This document shows, in pieces, positions 37,009 through 60,400 of a DNA stretch of 64,000 nt. The first letter of the stretch is position 1; each line of letters begins with the position of its first letter. The DNA is from Oryzias latipes (Eukaryota; Chordata; Actinopteri; Beloniformes; Adrianichthyidae): positions 7,314,082-7,378,081 of the forward strand of contig NC_019868.2 in the NCBI RefSeq assembly GCF_002234675.1. The letters run 5' to 3'. The position numbers and the translations under genes were made by a program. The notes beneath the pieces are model-generated. The model worked only from the letters and a program-made list of their open reading frames with translations, had not been told where the DNA came from and did no database searches.

Positions 37009-37744
37009 AATGGCTTTCAATTAAAAAGAGTTTAAAAGATCATTAACACAATGTGGTTTAAGCATCGTAGTGATGTAGTTTATGCAACTTTTGGAAGGAT
37101 TTGCTTATTTTTGGTTGAGTTTTATTGGTCAGGTTCAGTCACTTTCTGTTTACACTTTTCACGCACAAATCTGCTCCTGTTTGTGCTGATTACCTCCAGT
37201 AAATGTAAATGTCTGGCTTCCAGGTAATTTCTTGTTTCCCTTACATGTCCTCAATCTTACGTTTATCATGTTTAATTTACTGCTTTTATTTCTTTCTAGG
37301 TTCTCCTTGCAACCCTGTTCTCATGCATTTTGGGTTCACTAACATCAATTTGTGAAAATTTTAGAATTGTATTTCTACAGCTTAAAATTCTTTGTTTTGT
37401 TTTCTCAAGTCTAAATGATTCTAAAAGAACAATGCATTTTGATTTTTAAATCAGTTTTACATGTTTTTAGACTTGATCTTACTTAAGTCTCATAAATATC
37501 AAGCCTTCATTTCTGAAAAACAAGTATTAAACTTTAAATAGTCTACACTCAGTATACTCATCAGTGCGAACACTAAAAAACTTTTTAAATCTGGGACTTT
37601 ACCTGTCGTAGCAACAAGAAAAGTGCTTCTTCCTTCCTGCGTTTTGAGCAAAATTTAACTTTTTTCAGTTTGTCTGGCTGCATTGATAACCAATGTTTAT
37701 CTCCATCGGTTAAAGGAGTAGCAGGGGTGAGGGCGGGGCTATTT

Positions 37745-37880
37745 GTGTGTGTTGGGGGGGGGGGCTGTATTATCTATATTAATTTACTTGTTTTATCCTA
37801 TTTATTCTGGTGTACAGCACTTTGTGTTACCTGGTATGAAAAGTGCAACATGAATAAAGATTTATTTATTTTGATTTAAT
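37745..37880 (+). mobile_element. Retroposon-like 3' tail
   Basis: The segment ACAGCACTTTGTGTTACCTG, followed by TATGAAAAGTGCAACATG and AATAAAG, resembles the 3' tail of fish LINE/SINE elements, which commonly end in a 'cagcactttg...aaaagtgct...aataaa' pattern. It is preceded by a G11 run. No 5' part or target duplication is seen. Confidence 0.4.
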
Positions 37881-38238
37881 TAAACTTTGCACCCATGTAT
37901 TTAATTTATGGCAATTTAACTTATGGATTATTACAGTTAATTTTAGACCTGGGATTTGAAAGTGCGCATTTTAAAACAGTTCAAAAAACAGGATTTAAAT
38001 AGTTTGAATAAGCTTCAGTGCAGCTCAGAGGTTTTAACGTGATGTCAACAGAAAACATTAGAAAAATAGAACATAGGTTCATCTCCATAGAAGAAAGACT
38101 TTAAGCCTGAATTTTGCTCTTATTACAGACAAAACAAATTTCCATGGTCAAGCTAGTGAATCAAACATACAAAGGCTGTGTAGAGCCAAAAATGAGCCCA
38201 TATCATGACTCCATCACCATTGTGCTTTACAATGTGTA

Positions 38239-38268
38239 ACTTGTTAAGGACACTAGTCCTTAACAAGT
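38239..38268. repeat. Perfect inverted repeat (13-bp arms, 4-base loop)
   Basis: ACTTGTTAAGGAC at 38239-38251, ACTA, then GTCCTTAACAAGT at 38256-38268. Every base of the arms pairs. Role unknown. Confidence 0.85.
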
Positions 38269-39295
38269 GTATGATTCCTTTTTAACAAAGTTCTGCTGTG
38301 ATGTTTAATAAATGCACTTTCATCTCAGACATTCAAAATATAAAACCAAACAGTGTAAATGCGTCTTGTTGCACAATTTGCTAACACTGTAGGTATGACT
38401 CAAGAAACGCACATTTGGTAGAATTGGTAATGATGTTCAGCACAAATAAAACGAGCGTCAGAGTGAGGTGTTGGATGAAAGCCAACAACCCCATATGCAC
38501 TAATTTACAGTTCATTTACATGCCTGATTATAAATGCGAGGTCCCCATCTGCAAAAGATGACATCATGATCTTTATAAGGAGAGGGAAGAAGTCAAAGGA
38601 TGAAAGCTGTTGAAGAAAAATCACAGACTGGTGTTTGCAGTGACAATTTGGTTAAAAACTGTCATTCTGTGTGTTGAAATTACTGTGGAATCAGAGAAAA
38701 TAATAGATTAAAAACGAAATATTCAACTAACAAAATGTATCTTTGAACTGTATTCAAGCAAATACTAATTGCTTCTGTCATAAATGGAAATTTAAATGCA
38801 TAAATAATGAAGGATAAAACCAAAATGAATATTTTATAATCCGTCATTGGGAATGATCTATTAAACATTTGCCTGCAGAAAACTATCTCCTGCAATCACA
38901 GGTACAGTATAATACATTATCTGTTATTTCTACAAGTGATCAGAGCTGTTTTTCTGTAATTCAGCATCTGTTAGTCTGCATGCTGCCTGAAATGTTTGTA
39001 ATACTTTGCCCTGGAACTATTGAACGAGTACCCCAATCGGTTACCAGGGGCAAGTGTAACATTCCAAAATGTAAAACTCAATTGGGTAGGTCTTCCCTCT
39101 AATGTGTGGCCATGAATCAGTGGAACGCCCCCTTCACATTTAATTCATCTTGTGTACAAATTCCCATACATTCTCATGCTAATGAAAGCGCTGGTTAATG
39201 AATAAGCAAGCTTGCACACATTACTAAATTAAGAGATTAGGTGTGGTAGTAATACTTATTTGTTGGAATGGTTGTGATTGACAGTTAAATAAAAA

Positions 39296-39420
39296 TAAGA
39301 TTCAAAGATTCAAAGGTTTTATTGTCATATGCACGGTAAGAAATGAGTTTCCCGGCACAATGAAATTCTTACTTTGTTGTCTGCTCCGAATGCCAAATAA
39401 AGTTTACAGGAAATTGAAAA
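39296..39420. mobile_element. Retroposon-like fragment
   Basis: GATTCAAAGGTTTTATTGTC, ATATGCACGGTAAGAAATGA, then CACAATGAAATTCTTACTTTG: this combination is familiar from dispersed fish retroposon ends. I cannot assign a family or limits. Confidence 0.4.
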
Positions 39421-40642
39421 TTCACACAAAACATACACAAACAAAAAAAAACACAAGATGTCGTGCAAATTCTAAATGTGCAAAAACAGTAATAATGAAC
39501 AGTAGCAAACAATAAGGATGTGCAATGAAAAAGTGCTGTTGTGCTCAGCCTTACCGTACATGTTCTTGTTTTGATGCTCTCGTCTCTGTTTCTGTTAATC
39601 TGCTCAGTGTTTTTTTTATTTATTTTTTCATTCACCAAACATTGTTAATTTCAGCAATTTTAATTATTTTGCCTTTAATTGTTCATACTTTCCTGTTCTT
39701 TTCGTGGGGACTACTGGTAGAAAGTACCAGTTTTACTAGAACCTGGCACAACTTACTTCTCACATTTCACGTGATCAATGTTCTTTTGTGCAGTGTCCCA
39801 TGTTTTTAAATGAATAAACTCTTAAACTTTTACCCTGCCATTTGCTTTATGGTTTGAAAAAGGAACAAGAAGAATAAAAAAAATGTAGGCCTGAGTTGTT
39901 GTGTTTCTTCCAAAATTTCAAATGTACTTTGTTAATATTTTTACAACAGGACACAAATACAAATGTTTGAATTCAGTTTTTTAGTTTTGATTTCTCTCTT
40001 TTTAAAATGGTCATCTCTGACTTTTCAGGTTTTTGTAAATGGTTAGTATTATATAAAATACTAAATGGTTATTGCATAACTTCAAACCAGTTTTTACTAT
40101 ATACGTCAAACATCAACTCACATTAAAACTCTACTTGTATTTTAGAATGTTGTAATTCTTGCCTTTATTACCCATGACATTAAAGAAAATGAGTTTATTT
40201 GGTGATAAAATCTGGTTCTGAGCAAAAATGACCATATTCATACTCAAATTTTTATTTAGAAGAGGCTTTTTCGCAGTATAAAAGATGGAATCTTTTGAAT
40301 CTTTCAAATTCACTATTGTAAAATTGGTGGAGATGCCCCCCAAAGGTGGTGGTTTATGAATATTCAGCCTTATTAAGTAATTATCTGATCAGTCTGACAT
40401 CTGTCGGCGTTATCTCTGCCAAGATCAATGCGAACGGTTATGCAATGCCTTTCACCGTTATCGATTATTTGGGATGTGTAGTCATGCGCATCGGCTTTGC
40501 CAGTGTGAAGTTAAAGAACGGACTGCATTTCCCGGCAGGCTTCGCGGCTCACCGCCTCGGCAGTTCCCACAGTGGATGTAGTTCGCTCGACTTGCTTTAT
40601 GCTTTAGGATTCAGTTCATTAATAAGTGAAGAGTTGGATGTC

Positions 40643-51919
<11,277 letters not shown>

Positions 51920-54472
51920 AGGATGGCACAGCATGAACAAGAAGAGGACGGCGAACAGGGATGAAAAAAATTCTGTCCTGAGAATAACTGTCACCAAGAA
52001 GCCATGGTGGGATTAATGGGAACTATGTGCTGCTGTGTTTTCACAGTACAGAATGGAATCCCTGTTCTTACTCACTAAATCTGTTCAGTTAGTTTTCACA
52101 AGATCCCAGCAATTATCCAGCCTCAGTCTGGTTAGTGCTTGAAAAGACCAGACCTTGCATTCAGCAAAAAATGCAAATGTTTCTATGTGATTTAATTCAT
52201 GAACTAAACAGAATACAGTGTTGAAAATCAAACCTGCCAAGTATAATCAGGATTAACTGTAACCTAATGTGTAACCGCATAGAATTCTGCAGATGTGGAG
52301 CCAAAGCTGGTCTGAGACGTGTCTTTGAATGGTTTCTACAGTAACACACACTCACTAATAGCTTGTTAGTGGTCGCACACACAGTTAGAATACCTCAGCT
52401 GTCTCTGAAAAACAGCAAAGAAGTGCAGAGCTCTTTAGACAGCTATAGAAGCTGCAGCTCCAGGTGCTAATTCTCTCCTCACATGCATGAAGGGGTTCTA
52501 CTGTGTGGTTCTTCACAGCGGAGCGTGCAGGTTTCTTCTGCCCTTTGCTTCCTCTGTTCTGCGTCAGCCCGGCTTCTCCTTCGTCCTGCCACAGAGAAAT
52601 CGAGGCAGGAAGGATTTATAGAAGACCTGTGAGAAAATCCTTTGTGACACTCATCTGAGAGGCGTGACACATTTGATGTCACACTTGGGGAATGGAGTTA
52701 GAGCGAAAGCAGGAGATGTCAAAGTCGCTTCAGATCACCAGACAGGGATCGCAAAAAGAAGAAGAAAAAGACAGAACGGTCAGCTTTAAAGGATTTGACA
52801 GATGTTGGACTTCAACTTTTATCAAAGTGCTTTTGGTTTGTTGAGTGCCTGCTGCCTCCGTTTCACTTTTATGGCTCATGTGAAGAGAAAGACAACAGAA
52901 TGACAGAATGATTTGATTTGTAAGAAAAGAAACAAGAAATCTACATGGATGTGAGATCACATTTAGGGCCATCTTGTTTGCATATCATAAAAATCTTTCT
53001 TTGGTAGAACCAAATGGAAATATGCCCCTAAGTGGAAAAAAAATTAAATTAATGCTGAAATGATTGTTGCTCCAGAAACTAAGACATTTACATTACAGAC
53101 TTATTCTATGTCCAGAGGCTAAAACTGTTTCCTAAAGATGGTTTGTAGTGTGATTTGGTAAAAGCTCCCAGTTCATCCACATGTCATGTCCCTAGCAGCT
53201 GGTTGACAGGGGTAGATAAGGGTGTTTGATGAAACCAGCTTTTTTCTTATCTATTTTTAAATCTATTTTTTATTAGAAACCACCTCTATTGTGCCAGGAA
53301 GTGTTGAATTTGTTTTGTAAAGATTTGAATTTTGGCACCCTCTGGTGGACTTTCTTTTTTTAATTATCTGACTTGAACGTTGACGGATCTCATACAGCCT
53401 CCTGGGTCGTGTTTATGTGCAGCAGCTGGTTTAGGTTTCTAAGCATTCCTGCAGTTTTAGAGACTTCCTGTGAAGAATGAATGGGATCAGCTGAGGGACA
53501 GCTGTGCAGATTTGAAGCATTTCTCTGTTTTATGCGTTATAACATACAGATTCCTTTTTTTTAAATGTGTAAAGGCCTAACGTGTATTAGGGATAGTTTT
53601 CTGCACAACTTACTTGGTGGAATTATAAACTGAATATTTTCTTTTGTACATCGTGTTAGACAAGGTCATGACCCACTGTATAAAGAACTAAAGTACTTAT
53701 TTTTAATCCTTTATAAAATGATATTATTGCTAATAAAGTAGTGTACATTTTGCCTTGTCAAAGTTTACAAGGCTGATTTATATACATTGTTCTTCAATAA
53801 ATTCTAATCATGTTACCACTTTTTGTCTATTTCCACCTTTAACTTTAAGAAAAAGTTGCAAACTTGAGCAAAGTATGACAATTGCATGCTCATCTGACAT
53901 TATCCTGGTACTTGCAAATTATTTGCATAGTTGCATTTCCATTTCCATTTGCAATTTACAAAATTACAAATAGAAAAATTTACACTTTTTACCCCAAAAT
54001 AATAATAATAAACAGCCACTCCTCCCACTCAGCTGTCTTTTATTTTGTCAATTATTATATTCTGTCATCAGAATTGCCCTATTGTATTCAGAAAAACTGT
54101 AAAATAAAGTACATATTTTTCTTAATATAGATTTTTATAATTAATTTAGAAAATTAGTAAACTATATTTTCGTTTTTGTCTAATTCTTTTATTTTAAAGG
54201 CATAAATCACTTTTAAATGGTTTTCTGGTGCTTGAGTAATTTTCAAGCTAAGCCATGTTTTAGATTAAAATACAAGTCATTATTTGACTCAATTTCCGTT
54301 CCTCAAGCTGTATTTGATTTTGTTTGGTTCATTAACATGCGAGAAAACAAACTAACCAAATCAACCCATCTGTTTGGCAGAACAGTCGTAGTTAGTCGGT
54401 TGTCCAGCAGAGGGCGCTGCTTCCTCCTTGAAATCACGTATCGGGGTGGAAAGGTCAGAGTTCATCAAAAAC
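51920..54472 (+). other. sfxn5 3' UTR and intergenic to smyd5
   Basis: No coding sequence is recognised in these 2.55 kb. The sfxn5 3' UTR probably runs to the AATAAA at 53732, and the remainder is AT-rich until the CpG-containing smyd5 start. From memory, human has EMX1 after SFXN5 in this direction; no homeobox exon is seen here. Confidence 0.65.
53732..53737 (+). promoter_or_regulatory. Candidate AATAAA polyadenylation signal of sfxn5
   Basis: Canonical hexamer about 1.8 kb after the stop, followed by a GT/T-rich stretch (GTGTACATTTTGCC). Use inferred. Confidence 0.5.
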
Positions 54473-57400
54473 ATGGCGGCCCCCGTGGATGACATGTTTT
54501 CTCTGTGCGTAGACGCCGGTAAAGCCGCTAGCAGCGTAGAAGTCAGATTTATAGACAATTTAAAGGTAAGAGTTGTTTGATTAGACTGAAAACACATTGA
54601 TGTTTGAGTTACGGTCAAAATTTGTTTTCGGAGCGGCGCTGTTGTTTAAGTAAATCCTGCAGCGAGTGACGTTCGTTTCTAACTAAAAAAAAACAATAAT
54701 TTTCTCCACTTATCAGACTGATCTATGAAAACAAACTATTATGGACTAAACTGCTTTTAAAGTTTATAGTAAGCGTTCGTCATTTGAGCGCTTTTGTTGG
54801 TCAGATCTGCAGAAAATGTTACGTTTGTGCTTAAAACGTAAATTAAAAAATGATAAAAAAAACAAAAGATAAATGCACCTTCATTAAAAATATAATTTTA
54901 AAAATGTATTATTTATTGAATTCAGGAATAGAAAAAGATTAATTATAATCGCAGAACAGCATTTTTATAAAAATCAGTGTTTTCATTTTTATTTTGAAAT
55001 AGTAGATTACTTCCCGTTGTTTGGCTAAGCACAGTGTAAATTTAAAATTTTTACATACATGTTGTAAATTATTTTAATTAGTTGTGCAATATTTTTTTTT
55101 AAATTTAGTACATGCACTGTTTCTTAATGTTTATTTTTATATTTTTCTGTGTTGTTTCTACATCAATTTGATTTATTGATGGAGTATTCACTCAAATCTA
55201 CATCAGTGTGTTCTATAGTATAGAATCTATGCCACTGATTTTTTATGACTATGCAGTATGTTAACAAATATGAGTCAAAAGCATCTTGCTGCACTGGAAA
55301 CTGCAGTTTTGCCAAAATACAATATTCAGACAGGAAGCTGGATTTCAAGTTAAAGGACATACTACATAAATAAATCAATAAAAATCTAAAACGGATACAA
55401 CACATTGTGATTAAGGTGGATGAATAATAAAAATGTATTAAACTGCTGATATCATATACTTCTTAAAGGTTAAATATTTAATGTATTAGTTATCGTTCAG
55501 CTTAGAGGTTGAGTTCCTGCTTTCTTGTGGATTTCTTTCAGGGTAAAGGTCTCTTTGCCAAACGCAGCATCAAGAAAGGAGACACCATTTTCACTGAGCG
55601 CCCCCTGGTGTCTGCACAGTTCCTGTGGAATTCCTTATACAAGTACAGAGGTGAGATTTTCAGTGGGGAACACTGCACAGAAAACCTGCACGACTGTCTT
55701 TTGACGCTGTACAAAAACCTGAAACTACAGACCAACAGTATCAAGACTAGGGGTGTAACGATACGCTAAAATCTCAATTCGGTTCCATCCAGAATTTCCT
55801 AGGGCTCGGTTCTGTACTGCTGTATAACAAATCTGCCTGATAAGAACTGCTATTTTATGAACTATCATTTTGTTATGTATTGTGTGTGTTTGTGTGTGTT
55901 TTGCTGCCGGACACCTGAATTTCTCCCTTGGAAGATTGATAACGTTTTTATCTATCTGTCTATTTTCGGTCCAAAAAAACTAAAGCAGGAAATAATTACT
56001 TACAAAATGCATTTATTGGTTTTACATAACAATAAATAAAATTGACCCCTTGTAGATGATCTACTTAATAAAATAAGAAAAAACTATTAGCTGCCAGGAA
56101 CCAAAAACTTTGGATAATTAACAGTTGCCTAAAAAAACATTTTATTTTGCACATTTTATTTCTTGTCGACCCGATTGTTACAGTCGGTGATGCCGTTTAA
56201 AGTTCGTTAACAGATTAGATATGTTACTGTGGCATACTCTAGCTTTGTGTAACAATGTCAACACACAGCATTCGACTTATCCAACTGCCTTCATGGATGC
56301 TGACATCAAAGCCAAAGTGTTCCCACACAGGAGAGCGTAAGGAGATGGGGGGGTGGGGGGGTTGTCCTCATCTCTGGCCTGGCGTCTGCATTAACCACAT
56401 GGTGACATGCCAACTGTCCGTCACCTAATAGCGTCTTGGAGGAAACTCACGGCTAACATTACTTTCGTCTCGGTGCAAAGTTAATACAGTGGCGACCTGG
56501 GGGTTAGCCCCGCCCATAGCCACTAAGACTCATGGGAAGAGGGAAATCTTGTGTGTTGAATTTTTCACCATCACTGAGAGAGCTGTGAAGAGAAGTGAGC
56601 TTCATGGTGTTATGCTGTTTGTGTGAGTTCATAATAAATGCATATTAATGCTGTAAAGGAGATGGAGTGATCTATTTCTCTGTCTACTCTCTCTCTGTGA
56701 GACTGTTTGAGGGTGAGTGAAGTATGGGGCAAGGACAGTCTTACCTGCTAGTTCATTAAATTAGCAGCTCGGCTCTTGTTTCCCCGCTATGAGTGACAAA
56801 GCAGCTGGGTCGTTCCAGTGCACATGCGGGAAAAAAGAAAGAACATACCGAAACGGTACAGAAGTGAACCGAACTGAAACTGTTGGGTTCAACTACGTGT
56901 ATCGTTACACCTTTAATCAAGACAAGACATGAATAAATCTGATTTTACTGCAACAGTTTTGCTCAAATGTTTTCAGCGTTTTAGTCATCATTTCTGTCAT
57001 ATTTTTGTTTTAATGAAGCAGATTTGAGTTTCAATTATTGGTGGCTATGATGCTTTATTGGTTAAACTACATAACAGTGGGAGAGCTTTTATTTTGTAAT
57101 CTTTTAGGCAAAAAATTGTTTGAAATACAAGACATTAAAGGCAAAATAATCTGTGGACGAAAGCTAACCAGAAACATATATTTTCTCTAAACTTCTTTGC
57201 AGAGCTTGTATACTTTAGTTTTACTCAATGTTTACTAAAAAATCGTGCGAGCATATCCCAGAGTCCCTCCTGTTTTTTGTTGTCAGCCTGCGATTACTGC
57301 TTACGCGCTTTGGAGACGGCGGAGGAGAACGCCAGGAGACTCAGCGGTAACCCCGCTCTCATCCTTCCCCACCCTGAGCTGTGCGGCGTTCGCCCCGAGC

Positions 57401-60400
57401 TGCACCAAGCCTGCCCTCAGTGCCAGGTACGACCCCGCCCGCCCACTAACCCACCCCACTGCGGGGGCGGCACCGCAACCCCATCGATCTGTACTGGCTC
57501 CTCGCGGGCGGATCAGTAAAGCATCTCTTTTATATTAAACAAACCGACACCCCCGCTCGCCTTTGAAGGTCTCCCCCACACACACGTTGTGTATTATTTA
57601 TTATCCAGACAGCATGGCCTGCAGCTGAAACAGGCTGAACTGGAGCTTCACTAACAGATCATTTCATGGTTTGTCTGATTTGGTGTTCTGAAGCTGCAGC
57701 CTGTGTTGAAGCTCATTTATCTACAGGACGCTTTGAAAAGATGGATGTGGGTTTAGACCTTTGAAGCCTCTACTTTATTAATTTATAAATGCTGGGGTAA
57801 AAGAGGTCCTAGAAAACAACACAAGTTTTTTTTAGATTTTGGCTAAAAATGTCCTAAGGATCATCGAAAGACCACTGGGAATACTTTTAAAAATAAATCG
57901 GAAGGTGACCGGAGTGGCACTGTAACTGACCTCTCCTTGCAGGTGATGTACTGCAGCAGCGAGTGCCGACAAGCCGCAGCAGATCAGTACCATCGCGTTC
58001 TGTGTCTGGGTCCGTCTCAGGAGGATCCAGATCACCCCATCAACAAGCTGAAAGATGCATGGAGGTGGGTGACAGCGCCGGAACCAATCGACGCGTTTTG
58101 GGTTTTCCTGCCAATAAGAGGCTCTGTGTCCTTTCAGGAGTGTGCATTATCCTCCAGAGACCTCCAGCATCATGCTTATGGCCAGAATGGTAGCTGTAGT
58201 CAAGCAGGTGAGTGCTGCAGGCCCTGTCTTTGATCCTAAAACTTTCTGCTGCAAGTCTTCTTCAAATTGTGGTTATAAAGTAAAGAGCAGAAAGCTCATC
58301 CAGTAAAAATGTGTTTTAACATGTTCTTGTGGCATTTTTTTGATGATGGAGGACATATATAAAAAACTTATACCTAAAATCACACTTCTGAGTATTTATT
58401 CAAATCGTTGTGAATCAGGAGCAGACAAAAAAATGCCCTTGGAAATAGATCTTATTTGTTACGCTGAAGATACGGTGCTGTTTTTATGCATGTCCAATGC
58501 AGGAGCTTTTGAACACCTTTCTCATATCACGACTCTGGAGACCGTCGAACGTTCTCAGCAGGTTTAATGATATTTAAAAGGGTAAAAGTGAAAGCAAATG
58601 ATCAATACAATTAATGGATATATGCATAGCATTGCATCATAACAGTACAAAACTTAAAAGTCCCAAGATTACATTTTCAACGCGTACCGGTGATGCAACC
58701 TCTGACTTGAGACGTATGCAGCAAATTCTTTTCACTGACACAACGAAGTGCGTGCTAGCGAGTTCTTTCTGTTTCTACATGTGCATTTTTCAATAAAGAT
58801 TATTCAAATAAATTTGTTGAACAGCAATACTTCTGAAAACACGTTCAAAATAATCAGCCCATTAACAGAAGGTTTAAAACACATTCATAAAACACTAGAA
58901 CTTTCACTCATAACAGAACAAATACACTGGACGGGCCACACCCTCACTACTCAGCTTGAACAGAGAACTCTCAGCAACAGGGAGGGGGGGGGGTGGGGTT
59001 GCTCCACACTAACGGCCCCACCCACAACTGGGAAACACTTCTGATGAACTCCTGCTGCTCTGCAGAAACTGAGTCAGCAGACATAACTAGAAGAGCACTG
59101 GAAACATCTTTACAATAAGTGATCGGACTGCGACTTTAAGTCAAACCTGATTTGTATTTTGTTCTTCTTTATTGATAAAAGTCACCATTTTATACACGGA
59201 GCAGCCGCTTGTGCAGCTGTCATTTGTCATTTACAGGCAGCTGAGCAGCTACTGACAGTGTTGGTCATTTTGAGCAGGCTAAAGACAAAGCCCGCTGGCA
59301 GAAGCTGTTTTCCCGCTTCTGCAGCCGGACCGCCAACGAGGAGGAGGAGATCGCCCATAAGCTGCTGGGAGAGCAGTTCAGGGTGAGTTCTCCTCAGGTT
59401 TTCGGCTGCAGCACACATCCAAAGCTGCTGGGGTGTGAGACTCTTACGTGGCACTGTGGCTGATGAAGCTCATGATGCATGTTTTCTAACATTTGTTTTT
59501 GTTGCATTGCTTGCAGGGGCAGTTGACCTTGTTACACAGTCTTTTTAGCACAGCGCTTTATGACGACCATCTCAACCGGGTAAGTTGACGGTGCTTTCAG
59601 TCCTCTAGTGAAACAAAAGTGTTGCTCAGAGGAGCTCCAACGAATAAAGTCAATTAATTCAGTCGCCATTTTTTCATAATACGGAGGCAGCCATGTTGGA
59701 CCAGATGACGTCAGTAACCAGTGACAGATGGTTACAGATGTTTCGATTAGCCAATCGTTTAGACTTCCTTCACTAATCACTACTTAGTGCACTGTATCGC
59801 TCGTTTTCCGTTTTGTCCAAATTCACTATTCCAAAATCTAGTGCCCTAGACATTTCCCAGAAGTCTCTGCAAAATAACCTGTGTGCATCGATGTTCACTA
59901 GATTGGTGACTATCGACCACAATGCATTGCGTCGGAACAATTTTTCATGTGGCAGAAAATGTATTTTAATTTCTTTTTTATTAAACTATCCATGTTTTCA
60001 TCATCAGAGCATGGTGGATTCATAAATAGTTTGGGTAAAATGGTGGTAGTTATTACTTCAGGAAATCAGTGACACCATATGACGGCTTTTTAACAAAATA
60101 TGTCATTTTATTAATGAATGAACAAAAGCTGTACTTAAATGTCAGTGTTTTTGAAAATGTAAAATCTATTTTTCTGCCAGTTGTTAGGAGGCACAGTCTG
60201 TTATCAGTTTATGTGGCTTTACAGTTTCTTAATTAACTGCATTTTATATTTACTTAGGATATTTCTGTGCATTGATAAAATTGTTCAATCTAAAGTGTTA
60301 CATGTAAAAATATGCATAAGAATTTTGCCCAAAGGAATACATTACATACATTTTTCATTATCTGCTGTGCCAATATTTTTTAAGGATAATTTGTCACTTT

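Larger units (their letters stand above)
35764..40642 (+). other. rab11fip5 3' UTR and intergenic to sfxn5
   Basis: There are no coding exons in this 4.9 kb. The first part is presumably the rab11fip5 3' UTR, with AATAAA at 36024, 36497 and 37003. Beyond that are a retroposon-like tail (37745-37880), a perfect 13-bp-arm hairpin (38239-38268), and a retroposon-like fragment (39296-39420). The last 200 bases before the sfxn5 start are more GC- and CpG-rich, suggesting its promoter. Confidence 0.6.
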
